Shown in pieces: positions 1 through 9,616 of a DNA stretch of 32,887 nt. The translations under genes and the position numbers were made by a program. Position 1 is the first letter of the stretch; the number at the start of each line of letters is the position of its first letter. The DNA is from Bacillota bacterium (GTDB taxonomy: Bacteria; Bacillota; Clostridia; Peptostreptococcales; Anaerovoracaceae), in the NCBI GenBank assembly GCA_030525285.1, contig JAUNFA010000015.1:1-32887 (forward strand). Direction: 5' to 3'. Below the pieces are notes generated by a model. The model was not told the origin of the DNA and made no database searches. It saw nothing but the letters and a program-made list of their open reading frames with translations.

Positions 1-94
1 GTGCAGCTGGTGCTGCTGGTGCTGGTGCGACGCCTGCTTCTTCAACTTCTACTGCGTATTTTGTTCAAATAACAGTAATGTTATACTTTTTCAT
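1..94 (-). pseudogene. Biotin carrier subunit of a Na+-pump decarboxylase, 5' end only, with in-frame stop
   Basis: The minus strand reads a start ATG at 94 behind an AAAGGA ribosome site, then MKKYNITVI, a TGA stop at 67-65, and in the same frame TKYAVEVEEAG followed by an Ala/Pro-rich linker up to the window edge. This is the N-terminus of the small biotin/lipoyl carrier of methylmalonyl-CoA or glutaconyl-CoA decarboxylases, where the usual text is of the type ...ITVNGxxYxVEVEE. The conserved Asn-Gly is replaced by Ile-stop. Its place after mmdA and the OadG-like gene fits the family order. The TGA would stop translation after nine codons, so it is either a nonsense mutation or an error near a contig end. 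TGA ends other genes here (ftsH, for example), so recoding is unlikely. The biotinyl-Lys region lies outside the window. Confidence 0.6.
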
Positions 95-132
95 TTCTAT
101 CATTTCCTTTCGATATTAATAAGGTTGTTTTA

Positions 133-552
133 CTAAAATCTTCTGCTGTCGATATGTTCGTTTCTTGCAGCCTCTGTCCAAAGAGTTGTGCCGTTTGGAA
201 CTCTGATGATTCTTTTAACAACAAGATTTGTTGAAACTCCGTCGCCTTCATATGCAGCTATTGCCGCAGCTATAACTGCTGAAATCACGTCTGCATCATC
301 TGAAGCCGCCACAGCTGGTGCTGCTGCTACAGCTGCCGGAGCCGGTGCTGGTGCTGGTGCTTTCTCTGATTTCTTACCTTCTGAAGCATTCAGAACTCTT
401 CCCATAATTGAAATGAAAGTCCAGAGAATGCAAAGTACCAGAAATGTGATGCCGATACCCATAAGCATTGTAATTGTAGATCCCAGCATCTTCTCTCCGA
501 AGCTAAGTGAACACATAGCTTTCGGATCTGCAAATTGTTCCATTAAACTCAT
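133..552 (-). CDS. OadG/MmdD-like membrane subunit of Na+-translocating decarboxylase
   Basis: 139 residues. A short N-terminus is followed by one strong membrane segment (about residues 25-48), an Ala/Pro-rich flexible linker (about 64-83) and a C-terminal segment rich in Ala/Ile/Val ending WTEAARNEHIDSRRF. This is the layout of OadG-family gamma/delta subunits, which hold the carboxyltransferase and biotin carrier to the membrane beta subunit that pumps Na+. The start follows a GGAGGTGG site that overlaps the mmdA stop; the gap is 11 bases, so the two are co-transcribed. The exact enzyme (methylmalonyl-, glutaconyl- or oxaloacetate-type) is inferred from the mmdA neighbour rather than from this protein. 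Confidence 0.85.
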   Translation of the reverse strand: MSLMEQFADPKAMCSLSFGEKMLGSTITMLMGIGITFLVLCILWTFISIMGRVLNASEGKKSEKAPAPAPAPAAVAAAPAVAASDDADVISAVIAAAIAAYEGDGVSTNLVVKRIIRVPNGTTLWTEAARNEHIDSRRF

Positions 553-563
553 TATGCCACCTC

Positions 564-2111
564 CTAAAGTGGAATATTACCGTGCTTCTTAGCTGGTAAT
601 GATTCTCTCTTAGTTGCCAACATATCCAGAGCTCCGATTACTCTCTGTCTAGTAGTCGCAGGTTCAATAACATCTTCTACATATCCGAGGCCTGCTGCAA
701 CATAAGGATTGTTGAATGCTTCTTCGTATTCATCAACCTTAGCCTGTCTTACTGCAACAGGATCATCTGCCGCCTTAATTTCCTTCTTAACTGAAGAAAT
801 GATATTAACAGCTCCTGATGCGCCCATTACTGCAATCTGTGCTGTTGGCCATGCCATAACAATATCTGCACCCAGTTCCTTATTACACATTCCGATATAT
901 GCGCCACCGTAGGCCTTTCTGAGAATTACTGTAATCTTAGGAACTGTAGCTTCGCAGTATGCATAAAGCATCTTAGCGCCGTGTCTGATGATGCCGCCGT
1001 ATTCCTGACCTGTTCCAGGAAGGAATCCAGGTACGTCTTCAATAGTAAGAAGTGGAATGTTGAAGCAATCACATCTTCTGATAAATCTTGCAGCCTTGTC
1101 TGATGCATCGATATCCAAACATCCTGCACCGAATTTAGGCTGGTTAGCGATAACGCCTACAGTCTGTCCATCCATTCTGATGAAACATGTAATCATGTTC
1201 TTAGCGTACATAGGCATTACATCGAGAATCTTTCCGTCATCTGCAATAGCCTTGATTACGTCATACATATCGTATGCTTTGTTAGGGTTATCAGGAATTA
1301 TTTCGTTAAGTTCAGGACTCAGTCTGTTAATGTCATCTACTGTTGCATAAACAGGAGCTGATTCCATATTGTTTGAAGGCAGATAGCTTAAGAGCTCTCT
1401 TACCTGCATAAGTGTATCTTCGTCATCTGTGCCCATGAAGTGAGCAACACCACTTACTGAGTTATGTGTTTTAGCTCCACCAAGAGCTTCAGCTGTTACT
1501 TCTTCACCTGTTACAGTCTTGATAACTGCAGGACCTGTAATAAACATCTGGCTTGTCTTATCAACCATGAATACAAAGTCGGTAATTGCCGGTGAATATA
1601 CAGCACCACCTGCGCATGGTCCCATGATTACTGAAATCTGTGGAATAACACCTGATGCAATTGTATTGTTGTGGAAAATCTTACCGAATCCTGAAAGTGC
1701 TGCTACACCTTCTTCAACTCTTGCACCACCTGAATCCTGCAGTCCAACGATAGGAGCACCCATCTTAAGTGCCATACCCTGAACCTTAACGATTTTTTCT
1801 GCGTGATATTCACCAAGTGATCCACCGCTTACTGTAAAGTCCTGTGCGAATGCGAATACCAGTCTTCCATCAATCTGACCATAGCCTGTTACTACGCCGT
1901 CTCCAGGCAGATCTTTACCTGCCATGTCAAAGTTAACGCATCTGTGCTTAACAAAGACGTCGAGTTCAACAAAACTGTTTTCGTCGAAAAGAATTTCAAG
2001 CCTTTCCCTTGCTGTAAGCTTGCCTTTAGCATGCTGTGCTTCAATTCTTTTTTCTCCTCCGCCCTGAGCTAAAAGTGCCTTTTTCTCGCGGAGTTGTTCA
2101 AGCTTGTTCAT
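564..2111 (-). CDS. mmdA: Acyl-CoA carboxyltransferase subunit of methylmalonyl-CoA-type decarboxylase
   Basis: 515 residues, the usual length of MmdA/PccB-type carboxyltransferases and shorter than glutaconyl-CoA decarboxylase alpha (near 590). Two crotonase-like halves are visible. The N-terminal half has DSGGARVEEG (126-135) and MGPCAGGAVYSPAI (163-176); the C-terminal half has PGFLPGTGQEYGG (361-373) and KAYGGAYIGM (399-408), which form the two oxyanion-hole regions. It moves the carboxyl group from the acyl-CoA to biotin on the carrier subunit, and decarboxylation then drives Na+ export. It is the first gene of its operon, with GGGAGG eight bases before ATG and its own promoter. Propionyl-CoA carboxylase beta is an alternative from sequence alone, but the OadG neighbour favours the Na+-pump decarboxylase. 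Confidence 0.88.
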   Translation of the reverse strand: MNKLEQLREKKALLAQGGGEKRIEAQHAKGKLTARERLEILFDENSFVELDVFVKHRCVNFDMAGKDLPGDGVVTGYGQIDGRLVFAFAQDFTVSGGSLGEYHAEKIVKVQGMALKMGAPIVGLQDSGGARVEEGVAALSGFGKIFHNNTIASGVIPQISVIMGPCAGGAVYSPAITDFVFMVDKTSQMFITGPAVIKTVTGEEVTAEALGGAKTHNSVSGVAHFMGTDDEDTLMQVRELLSYLPSNNMESAPVYATVDDINRLSPELNEIIPDNPNKAYDMYDVIKAIADDGKILDVMPMYAKNMITCFIRMDGQTVGVIANQPKFGAGCLDIDASDKAARFIRRCDCFNIPLLTIEDVPGFLPGTGQEYGGIIRHGAKMLYAYCEATVPKITVILRKAYGGAYIGMCNKELGADIVMAWPTAQIAVMGASGAVNIISSVKKEIKAADDPVAVRQAKVDEYEEAFNNPYVAAGLGYVEDVIEPATTRQRVIGALDMLATKRESLPAKKHGNIPL

Positions 2112-2179
2112 TATGTGCTTCCTCCCTTAAAAAGTATTTTGGTTCTCTTACTTGCATAAGTATATAAAATACCATATTC

Positions 2180-2208
2180 ACTATAACTTACCAGTAGCCG
2201 ATTTGCAA
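2180..2208 (-). promoter_or_regulatory. Sigma-A type promoter of mmdA
   Basis: On the minus strand a -35 TTGCAA (2208-2203) and a -10 TATAGT (2185-2180) are separated by exactly 17 bases. The transcript would start about 60 bases before the mmdA ATG. The call rests on consensus match only. Confidence 0.6.
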
Positions 2209-2414
2209 CGAACTTTTTTTCTGTATACATTATTCATCCAAACTTATTGCCGCGCTGTAAACATTGCAAACACTGGACTTGCAAAAGGTACACAATGTTC
2301 CCTGTCCTCATTGCTTTTGGGGTTTCTTCATTATAACACAGGTTTGCCGGCACACGGTTTTTTTATAATTTTTCGACAATTCCCCTTAAGGGTAAGGTTG
2401 TCGTTTATCGTCTT

Positions 2415-2451
2415 ATAAAAAAGTCCTGACTGCAATACGCAGTCAGGACTT
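2415..2451 (-). terminator. Intrinsic terminator after glyA
   Basis: Perfect 13-bp stem AAGTCCTGACTGC / GCAGTCAGGACTT (2421-2433 and 2439-2451) around a five-base loop. On the minus strand it is followed by a run of six T. It ends the ftsH-pucR-glyA transcription unit about 40 bases after the glyA stop. Confidence 0.92.
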
Positions 2452-2489
2452 TGTCTGTTTACGCTGAGTTTATAAACTTGTCGTGGAAT

Positions 2490-3743
2490 TTAGTAAGCAA
2501 AGTTCTTGTGCAGAGGATATTTGTCTGTAAGCTCCTTCACAAGCGCCTTGGCTTCTTCCATTTTTGCAGGGTCTTCTGGATTGTCCAGCACCAGCGCGAT
2601 TGCATCTGTTACCTTGAGAACATCCTCTTCCTTGAAGCCTCTGCTTGTCATTGCAGGTGTTCCCATTCTAAGACCGCTAGTTACGAAAGGACTCTGCGGA
2701 TCATTAGGAATAGTGTTCTTGTTAGTTGTAATGTTGGCATCATCGAGAAGTTTCTCTGCAACCTTACCTGTAAGGTTCTTGTTAATCAGCTTAACGAGTA
2801 CCAGATGGTTATCTGTACCGTCTGAAACCAGTTCGAAATCATGCTTCTTGAGTCCTTCTGCGAGAGCCTTTGCGTTCTTTATAACCTGTTCCTGATATGT
2901 CTTGAACTCCGGATCCATGGCTTCCTTGAAGCATACAGCCTTGCCTGCGATAATATGCATAAGCGGACCACCCTGAAGACCTGGGAATACTGCTGAATTC
3001 AGCTTCTTTCCATACTCTTCTTTTGCAAGGATAAGACCGCCTCTTGGTCCTCTGAGAGTCTTGTGTGTTGTACTTGTTACGATATCTGCATATTCAACAG
3101 GGTTCTGATGAAGACCTGCTGCAACAAGACCTGCAATGTGTGCCATATCAACCATAAGAATAGCACCGACTTCATCAGCAATTTCTCTGAACTTTGCAAA
3201 GTCGATTTCTCTAGGATATGCAGATGCGCCTGCTACGATAAGCTTTGGCTGGTGCTTGATTGCCATCTCTCTTACATCATTGTAATCGATTCTTTCAGTT
3301 TCTGGATCCAGTCCGTACTGAACGAAGTTATATAATTTACCGGAAATGTTAGCAGGGGATCCGTGTGAAAGGTGTCCGCCGTTGGAAAGGTCCATTCCAA
3401 GCACAGTGTCTCCCGGCTTAAGCATTGCCAGATATACTGCAGTATTTGCATTGGCACCGGAATGAGGCTGAACGTTAGCATATTCGGCACCGAAAATTTC
3501 TTTAACTCTTTCGATTGCCAGTTCTTCTACTTCATCAACATGTTCGCATCCGCCGTAATATCTCTTTCCTGGATAACCCTCAGCATATTTATTGGTAAGC
3601 GCACTTCCGCACGCTTCCATAACCTCGTAGTTAACGAAGTTTTCTGAAGCTATCATTTCGATTTTGTTCTCCTGACGTTCTACTTCTCTCTTGATTGCTG
3701 CAGTTACTTCAGGGTCAGCTTTTGCCAAGTAATTGTAATACAT
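2490..3743 (-). CDS. glyA: Serine hydroxymethyltransferase
   Basis: 417 residues, full family length. It makes glycine and 5,10-methylene-tetrahydrofolate from serine with PLP, in the cytoplasm. The PLP lysine is K228 in [13 protein letters not shown]; the N-terminal ENF motif, [13 protein letters not shown] (about 53-65) and [10 protein letters not shown] (about 198-207) are also intact. AAAGGAG stands eight bases before ATG. Only 35 bases separate it from the PucR-type gene upstream, with no terminator, so it is probably expressed from the ftsH promoter, and a strong terminator follows. Its one-carbon product could feed the formyl-folate steps of the purine genes in this window. Confidence 0.97.
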   Translation of the reverse strand: MYYNYLAKADPEVTAAIKREVERQENKIEMIASENFVNYEVMEACGSALTNKYAEGYPGKRYYGGCEHVDEVEELAIERVKEIFGAEYANVQPHSGANANTAVYLAMLKPGDTVLGMDLSNGGHLSHGSPANISGKLYNFVQYGLDPETERIDYNDVREMAIKHQPKLIVAGASAYPREIDFAKFREIADEVGAILMVDMAHIAGLVAAGLHQNPVEYADIVTSTTHKTLRGPRGGLILAKEEYGKKLNSAVFPGLQGGPLMHIIAGKAVCFKEAMDPEFKTYQEQVIKNAKALAEGLKKHDFELVSDGTDNHLVLVKLINKNLTGKVAEKLLDDANITTNKNTIPNDPQSPFVTSGLRMGTPAMTSRGFKEEDVLKVTDAIALVLDNPEDPAKMEEAKALVKELTDKYPLHKNFAY

Positions 3744-3778
3744 TGCTTATCTCCTTTAGCTGTAATTAATGAATAATG

Positions 3779-5338
3779 TTAACTAACCACCTTCTCGAGA
3801 CGCTTCAGGGCGAGCGCCATCGTCAGTCCGGGTATTACTCGATTACCCGTAATCTCAACACCAAGAAGCTCATTTATCTTCTTGAGTCTATATTGAACGG
3901 TATTGGTATGAATTCCCATAAGATCCGCAGTCTTGCCGCTGTTCATCCCAGCATCGAGAACGAAGGTTTCGAGAGTATCGAGAAGCTGTCTGCCTTTGTT
4001 CTCACCAGCTCCCTTAAACGGTTCCAGCAGTTCGGTATAATTTTTCTTTACGAAACCTCCCTGAATCTGTATGTTTATACAGTTGCTGACCAGAGTCAGT
4101 TCGTACTTCGTAAATACACGTTTATATGGGAAAACGCTTTGGACGAAGGACCAGCTTTCACTTATAAGTCGATAAGCATCTCCTGCGCCCTCTATGCCGT
4201 TGAGGCCTGTAATATGGTAAATGTGTGAGGTTTTGTCACCTTTTAATCTTTTGAACAGACTGAAGCATCTGTTCTTGTCAACAAGGGTTCCATCCTCTTC
4301 ATAAGTCAGAATCATGCCGTAGGTTTCATCGCCTTCGGTTATTCTCATTACGTTAAGATCTTCTTCTTTTTCAAAATCCAGAAAAGCCTGATTCTCTTTT
4401 TCTGTTCCAACTCCCTTGCAGAAAAATACGCTCAGGATATCGTCTCCGCTTATGCGCGCTTCATCTTTTAATGTATAAGCAAGAGACTTGTTTCCTCTCA
4501 TAAGCGCCTTGATGAATTCAGCCTTGACATCCCTCTCCGGTGTGTATTTCCACATGCCCATCGCCAGCTCAATAATCTCTGCAAGCATCGTTATCTCTCC
4601 CGCAGTATACGAATCCTCATTATCAACAATGAACATATAATACTTTTCATTATTTATTTTCACAGGACCCCAGTAGGTGAGCACACCATTGACATCTATC
4701 ATAGTGTATGCCGTTCCTGTGTTTTCCACGTTACGTTCCTTGCCCAGTTTGATGGCGTCCGCAATGGTAGCTCTATGTTGAGTCTCTATAGTAAGAATCG
4801 GGTTAAATTCCTCACTGAGAATAATAAGCTGAAAATCGTTGTTAATTGCCGCTTCTCTTACCGCAGACTGGAAGTTGCTGTGCTTCTCGAAATTGAGTAG
4901 ATTGAATATGGTATTGCTTATAAGCGTATTGCTGAACTTATCACCATACAGCACCTTATCCATTACATCGTTAATCGTCTCCGAATATCTGCTTTCACCG
5001 GACATTACAATCAGCGGCAGCATTTCTTTGTCCGCCTGTTCAATCAGCTTATCCGGCAGTCTGCCGTCCTTACAGTAATAGACAGCTAGGGCAGCACAGC
5101 CCTTCACGGCAATCTCATGAACCATCCTGCACTGAAGTTCCACATCGTCGCGAAATCCCAAAAATCCTGTTAACAGAATCTCGGTCCGGCATCCCGGTGC
5201 AAGCGCAAGTTCTTCAACAGATCCTGCGTCCATAACAGAAATGGATTTCACATCATTGCTCATATTCATTTTTCCTGCAACAACGCGAGCACCTTTGAAT
5301 GCATCTAATTCAAGACAGTCTGCAACAGTGACCTTCAT
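3779..5338 (-). CDS. PucR/CdaR-type transcriptional regulator
   Basis: 519 residues. The N-terminal 120 or so residues fit the PucR sensing domain (it opens [22 protein letters not shown]). The middle is a GGDEF-like CdaR region, and the C-terminus (about 452-490) holds the PucR-type helix-turn-helix with AGMNSGKTADLMGIHTNTVQ and then YRLKKINELLG. Relatives activate purine-catabolism or other catabolic genes in response to a metabolite; the ligand here is unknown. Its ATG shares one base with the ftsH stop (TGATG), which implies translational coupling to ftsH. The neighbours ftsH and glyA are not usual PucR targets. It is not likely to control the purine synthesis operon directly, since that family usually acts on adjacent catabolic genes, and none is visible. 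Confidence 0.85.
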   Translation of the reverse strand: MKVTVADCLELDAFKGARVVAGKMNMSNDVKSISVMDAGSVEELALAPGCRTEILLTGFLGFRDDVELQCRMVHEIAVKGCAALAVYYCKDGRLPDKLIEQADKEMLPLIVMSGESRYSETINDVMDKVLYGDKFSNTLISNTIFNLLNFEKHSNFQSAVREAAINNDFQLIILSEEFNPILTIETQHRATIADAIKLGKERNVENTGTAYTMIDVNGVLTYWGPVKINNEKYYMFIVDNEDSYTAGEITMLAEIIELAMGMWKYTPERDVKAEFIKALMRGNKSLAYTLKDEARISGDDILSVFFCKGVGTEKENQAFLDFEKEEDLNVMRITEGDETYGMILTYEEDGTLVDKNRCFSLFKRLKGDKTSHIYHITGLNGIEGAGDAYRLISESWSFVQSVFPYKRVFTKYELTLVSNCINIQIQGGFVKKNYTELLEPFKGAGENKGRQLLDTLETFVLDAGMNSGKTADLMGIHTNTVQYRLKKINELLGVEITGNRVIPGLTMALALKRLEKVVS

Positions 5339-7557
5339 CAGTCTTCATCCCTTTCCTTTTCTGATGATTCATCTGCCGAAGTTTCTTCCACATCATCGTC
5401 TGGTGTGTTGAAATAATCCGTGTCATAAATGGAAAGGTCATCGTCCTCTTCAGTCGTGACATCATTATTCACATCATCTTCTTCAGATTTATCATCATTT
5501 TCATAAGGCTTGGCCTTATTGTTTATATCATCGTACGTCATTATTACAGGCTTAAATTTGCCGCCTCCCAATCCTTTGGAAGAGTTCTCATCAAGCTCCA
5601 TCTGAGCCTGCTCCAGACGTCTCTTTTCTTCTTCAGCTTCAGCAAGCTTCCTTCTCTTCATGGCCTCTTCAGCTTCCTGAGCATTCTTTTCTTTTCTCAA
5701 TTCATCGGCAACCTTAAGTTCTTCAGCCAGACCCTCCGGTGTCTTAGTACCGTCATAAAGATCCACGAACTGCTGCTGATCAAGAGTTTCAACCAGCAGA
5801 AGTGCTTCTGCAACTCTAACCAGTTCTTCATGCTTCTCTGTAAGAATTCTAGTCGCCTCGTCATATGCTTCGTGGACAATTCTTCTTACTTCCGAATCAA
5901 TTTCGGTTGCGGTTTCTTCTGAGAATGATTTTGTGCTTGTCAGAGAATTACCCAGGAACACTTCTTCAGAGTTGCTATAGTTAACTGGTCCCAGCTTCTC
6001 GCTGAATCCGTATTTTGTAACCATATCCTTGGCAACGTCAGTAGCTCTCTGAATATCGTTGCTTGCGCCTGTACTGATATCATCAAGAGTAAGCTGTTCG
6101 GCAACACGTCCTCCGAGAAGGTGAACAATCATCTCAAACATGCCTTCCTTAGTGCCATAATACTTATCTTCCTTAGGAAGTGTCATTGTGAATCCGCCGG
6201 CTCTTCCTCTCGGAATAATCGTAATCTGATGTACAGGGTCTGACTTAGGCATATAATGAGCCACAACAGCGTGACCCGCTTCATGATATGCAGTCAGCTT
6301 ATTCTCTTCAGGGCTTATTACCCTGCTCTTCTTCTCAGGACCTGCAATTACCTTTGTAATTGCCTCCTCAATTTCTTCCATTCTTATCTTGACACCGTCT
6401 CTTCTCGCTGTAATGAGAGCCGCTTCATTGAGCATATTCTCAATGTCCGCAGGAGAAAATCCCGGAGTTCTTCTTGCCAGAACCTTCGGGTCAACTTCAG
6501 GATCAAGAGGCTTATTTCTTGAATGAATTCTGAATATCTCTTCTCTTCCTATGATATCCGGATTGCCTATTACAATCTGTCTGTCAAATCTTCCCGGTCT
6601 CAGAAGGGCAGGGTCAAGTACATCCGGTCTGTTAGTAGCCGCAAGTATTATAATTCCTGTATTTTCTGCGAATCCGTCCATCTCAACAAGGAGCTGGTTA
6701 AGAGTCTGCTCTCTTTCATCATGTCCGCCACCGAGGCCAGCACCTCTCTTACGACCCACTGCATCGATTTCGTCTATGAAAACGATACACGGCGCATTTT
6801 TCTTGGCCTGTTCGAATAGGTCACGTACTCTTGACGCACCGACACCGACAAACATTTCAACAAAGTCTGAACCACTTATGGTAAAGAATGGAACGCCGGC
6901 TTCTCCGGCTGTTGCCTTCGAAATATATGTCTTACCTGTTCCCGGAGGACCGACGAGAAGTATTCCCTTAGGAATTCGAGCTCCGAGATGATTGTATTTG
7001 AGTGGATTCTTAAGAAAATCAACGATTTCTTCGAGTTCTTCCTTTTCTTCCTTAAGTCCGGCAACATCCTTGAATGTAATCTTCTTGTGTCCGCCGTCCT
7101 TCTGAAGCTTGGCTCTGCTCTTGCCGAACTGCATAGCTTTGCCGCCTCCGCCACTCTGGTTCATTATAAGAATGAAGAATACAATCATTACACCTATCAT
7201 AAGAAGTGTAGGCAGAAGGCTTCCCCATATTGATTCCTTCTTAGGTTCATTACTCTCAAGCTGAAGGGTCTTGGCCTTAACCTGAGGTATAATATATTCA
7301 TCGTAGATGAACTGATAGTCCACTACACTGTTTACATACGCAAAAACGGTGTCGCCATCCTTGAGTTTAGCGGTGATTTTGGTATCAGAAACGTTGATGT
7401 TCTTGACATCTTCCTTCTGCAGATACTCAACCATCTTGCTCGTATTAATCTGCTTCGCTTCTTCTGTAGGGCCGGAGCCGGTAAAGAACCATGCCAGTCC
7501 TGCCACAAGAATGAAAATACCAACGTAAATTCCTAAGTTCTTACTGAGTTTTTTCAA
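5338..7557 (-). CDS. ftsH: ATP-dependent zinc metalloprotease FtsH
   Basis: 739 residues. Two membrane segments (about 9-25 and 112-132) flank a small extracytoplasmic domain. The AAA module has Walker A GPPGTGKT (203-210), Walker B IVFIDE (258-263) and the second region of homology with [19 protein letters not shown]. The protease has HEAGH (425-429) and the third zinc ligand D501 in [12 protein letters not shown]. It degrades membrane and regulatory proteins. The start is TTG at 7557, seven bases after GGAGG; no ATG fits. The C-terminus carries about 100 extra residues that are very acidic (ending SEKERDED), making it longer than the usual 610-650. It has its own promoter. tilS lies upstream as in many Bacillota, but the hpt gene often found between them is missing. 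Confidence 0.97.
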   Translation of the reverse strand: MKKLSKNLGIYVGIFILVAGLAWFFTGSGPTEEAKQINTSKMVEYLQKEDVKNINVSDTKITAKLKDGDTVFAYVNSVVDYQFIYDEYIIPQVKAKTLQLESNEPKKESIWGSLLPTLLMIGVMIVFFILIMNQSGGGGKAMQFGKSRAKLQKDGGHKKITFKDVAGLKEEKEELEEIVDFLKNPLKYNHLGARIPKGILLVGPPGTGKTYISKATAGEAGVPFFTISGSDFVEMFVGVGASRVRDLFEQAKKNAPCIVFIDEIDAVGRKRGAGLGGGHDEREQTLNQLLVEMDGFAENTGIIILAATNRPDVLDPALLRPGRFDRQIVIGNPDIIGREEIFRIHSRNKPLDPEVDPKVLARRTPGFSPADIENMLNEAALITARRDGVKIRMEEIEEAITKVIAGPEKKSRVISPEENKLTAYHEAGHAVVAHYMPKSDPVHQITIIPRGRAGGFTMTLPKEDKYYGTKEGMFEMIVHLLGGRVAEQLTLDDISTGASNDIQRATDVAKDMVTKYGFSEKLGPVNYSNSEEVFLGNSLTSTKSFSEETATEIDSEVRRIVHEAYDEATRILTEKHEELVRVAEALLLVETLDQQQFVDLYDGTKTPEGLAEELKVADELRKEKNAQEAEEAMKRRKLAEAEEEKRRLEQAQMELDENSSKGLGGGKFKPVIMTYDDINNKAKPYENDDKSEEDDVNNDVTTEEDDDLSIYDTDYFNTPDDDVEETSADESSEKERDED

Positions 7558-7597
7558 ATCAGTTCCTCCAGTTTTTTAAAGATTCTATTAACATCTG

Positions 7598-7626
7598 ATT
7601 TTATCACGTTAGACTAATTTTATCAA
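7598..7626 (-). promoter_or_regulatory. Sigma-A type promoter of ftsH
   Basis: Minus-strand -35 TTGATA (7626-7621) and -10 TAAAAT (7603-7598), 17 bases apart, in the 95-base tilS-ftsH gap. Predicted start is about 35 bases before the TTG codon. Consensus match only. Confidence 0.6.
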
Positions 7627-7652
7627 CAATACTAAAATCCATTTAAGCTAAT

Positions 7653-9059
7653 TCATACAAACTTCACAATCAGTTTACATTCGGTCTGAGAAGTTGCTTT
7701 CAAAGTTTCCGCGTATCGCTTCCCGCTCTCTGAATATGAGATGTACAGCACACATCTGCCAACTGCAACAACAGGCACCTTGTCTCTGGCATCTGCAGGT
7801 ATCCTCATTTCGCTCATCAGCTTTCTTATCTGCTTGTTTCCGCCATTTAACGGTATGTAATCTCTGGGTTCACGATGTCTGAGCACAACGGATTTTTCAA
7901 GCATGTCCGCGCTTATTCCCGTTTCTTCCATTACCTTCCCGGCATCCAGCACAATGTCGCCTTCACAGTAAGTATCAGATTCTTTGTCACAGCTTCCTCT
8001 CTCGCAAATCGAAACGGTAATGGATAGTTTTCCTTCCGCAGTCTTGACATGCTCCCCTTCTCCTCTCAGGTACACCCTGTCAAAGGCTGCAGTAACAGCA
8101 AATCCATGTGGCAGCTGTATCACCTTCGTCCCTCCGTTACCTTCAATAAGTCTTCCTATTGCTTTCAGTCGTTCGTTGGAAACATCCGACCAGAGGCCAA
8201 GCTCACGCAGTCCTTTCAAAATCACCCTGCTGCTTATTGCTTCATGAAATTTTCCAAGAGCCTTCCGGTCAAAAATAATGTTGTTTCCTTTCTCATTGAT
8301 TCTGACCTGGTCATAGGCATCCTGAGCCTGTTGCCACAGATATTCCTTATCACACGATGCAATATCAGCAAGACGGCAAAGCCCATCGGATATGTTGCTA
8401 TTGTAATTTTCTCTGATATACGGCAGAAGTTCGAGCCTGATTCGATTTCTGTCATAGGCAGGCTGATTATTGGTTTCATCAATTACATATTTCAGATTGT
8501 GTTCCCTGCAATACTCTTCGATTTCTCTTCTCGAGACTTCCAAAAGCGGCCTTATCACCTTATGCTCCCCATGGTTTCTTATATGCTCCATCCCTGCGAG
8601 TCCGTCAGTTCCCGTACCTCTTATTATTCGGTACAACAGGGTTTCAGCCTGATCATCCGCATTGTGAGCCACTGCTATTTTGGCGGTGCTCCCATCTTTG
8701 GTTATGGTATCAGCAACCTCTGAGAAGGATTCATACCTAGCCTTGCGACCAGCTTCCTCGCTGCTGATTTTCTCCTTTTTCGCATTCTCATTACAATTAA
8801 TTCTAAAATTATGCAGTTCTATATTCCATGTGGCACACAGTTCCTTAACAAAGTTTTCATCTCTAAAATTGGTGTGTTCGCGCATCATGTGATTCACGTG
8901 AACAGCACTGAGTACAAATCCGACACTTTCCTGCAATTCTTTTAAAACGTGAAAAAGGCACACCGAATCAGGCCCTCCCGAAAGGCCCAAAACGACGTGC
9001 TCCCCACGTTCAATCAGATTATGTTCTTCAATTGCATTAAGTACTTTTTTCTTTAACAT
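7653..9059 (-). CDS. tilS: tRNA(Ile)-lysidine synthetase
   Basis: 468 residues, in the family range. The PP-loop LSGGPDS (26-32) binds ATP in the N-type ATP-pyrophosphatase domain, and HNADDQAETLLYRIIRGTGTDG is the typical TilS catalytic stretch. The C-terminal part (from about residue 380, with VVLRHREPRDYIPLNGG) is the TilS substrate-binding domain. The enzyme puts lysine on the wobble C of the AUA-reading tRNA(Ile), which makes it essential. ATG lies eight bases after the stop of the ChrA-like gene, with only a weak ribosome site, so its translation may depend on coupling. Gene order tilS-ftsH is conserved in the phylum. Confidence 0.95.
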   Translation of the reverse strand: MLKKKVLNAIEEHNLIERGEHVVLGLSGGPDSVCLFHVLKELQESVGFVLSAVHVNHMMREHTNFRDENFVKELCATWNIELHNFRINCNENAKKEKISSEEAGRKARYESFSEVADTITKDGSTAKIAVAHNADDQAETLLYRIIRGTGTDGLAGMEHIRNHGEHKVIRPLLEVSRREIEEYCREHNLKYVIDETNNQPAYDRNRIRLELLPYIRENYNSNISDGLCRLADIASCDKEYLWQQAQDAYDQVRINEKGNNIIFDRKALGKFHEAISSRVILKGLRELGLWSDVSNERLKAIGRLIEGNGGTKVIQLPHGFAVTAAFDRVYLRGEGEHVKTAEGKLSITVSICERGSCDKESDTYCEGDIVLDAGKVMEETGISADMLEKSVVLRHREPRDYIPLNGGNKQIRKLMSEMRIPADARDKVPVVAVGRCVLYISYSESGKRYAETLKATSQTECKLIVKFV

Positions 9060-9067
9060 CTTACAAC

Positions 9068-9616
9068 CTACAGCTTAAAAATTATTGCTACTGCTGCCGA
9101 AGCCACAAACCAGAAAAATGGATGAATCTTGTTGAATGCTTTCACCTGCAGCATTATGAATATGACTATTGCGATTATTACCGATGGGATAATCACGTGA
9201 TTGTCAATATACAGAGACGCTATAAACAAGTCCATTACAGCAGCTGCAATTATGCCGCATACAGCCGGTTTGATACCGAACATTGCACTGCGTACCAGCG
9301 GATTGTCATTGAAATTCTTAAGGAATACAGCGATGAACATTATTATTATAACGCTTGGAGTGACAAGTCCGAATGATGCTATCAGGCCTCCCCATATGCC
9401 CATTGTCTCCACGCCTGCATAGGTTGCCATATTCAGTCCCAAAGGACCCGGCGTACTTTCACTGATAGCAATCATATTCGTCAGCTGCGTCATTGTATAC
9501 CAGTCGTGGGTTCTGGTTAAGTCCATAAGAAACGGTAAGGTTGCAGGGCCGCCGCCTATTGCGAAAAGACCTATTTTAAAAAACTCAAACCAGAGAGTCC
9601 ATGCAAGTTTGATCAT
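9068..9616 (-). CDS. Chromate transporter ChrA, half-size protein (second of pair)
   Basis: 182 residues, one CHR domain instead of the two-domain 400-residue ChrA. It shows the family features FFKIGLFAIGGGPATLPFL near the N-terminus and ISESTPGPLGLNMATYAG around 50-65, then several hydrophobic segments. Half-size CHR proteins normally occur as adjacent pairs and are thought to work together as one transporter. Chromate export is shown for some members only, so the natural substrate here is open. It overlaps the preceding partner gene by four bases (ATGA type), and tilS follows after eight bases. Confidence 0.85.
   Translation of the reverse strand: MIKLAWTLWFEFFKIGLFAIGGGPATLPFLMDLTRTHDWYTMTQLTNMIAISESTPGPLGLNMATYAGVETMGIWGGLIASFGLVTPSVIIIMFIAVFLKNFNDNPLVRSAMFGIKPAVCGIIAAAVMDLFIASLYIDNHVIIPSVIIAIVIFIMLQVKAFNKIHPFFWFVASAAVAIIFKL

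Larger units (their letters stand above)
2112..2489. other. 378-base intergenic region between glyA and mmdA
   Basis: It holds the mmdA promoter at one end and the glyA terminator at the other. Between them I see no coding frame with a ribosome site. The hexamer TTGCAA (a palindrome) occurs three times, at 2203, 2264 and 2279, the first being the -35 box. A loose hairpin with CGACAA/TTGTCG ends lies near 2373-2402. These may be regulator sites, but nothing identifies the regulator. Confidence 0.4.

Noticed and set aside
65..67. TGA read as Gly or Trp (alternative genetic code)
   Set aside because: TGA ends ftsH and other genes here, and the neighbouring codon is also non-conserved.
2367..2381. 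CodY-like box (AATTTTTCGACAATT, three mismatches)
   Set aside because: Such matches are common by chance in AT-rich spacers, and it is about 160 bases from the mmdA -35 box.
8049..8723. Long plus-strand frame opposite tilS
   Set aside because: No ribosome site or recognisable protein; tilS on the other strand explains the region fully.
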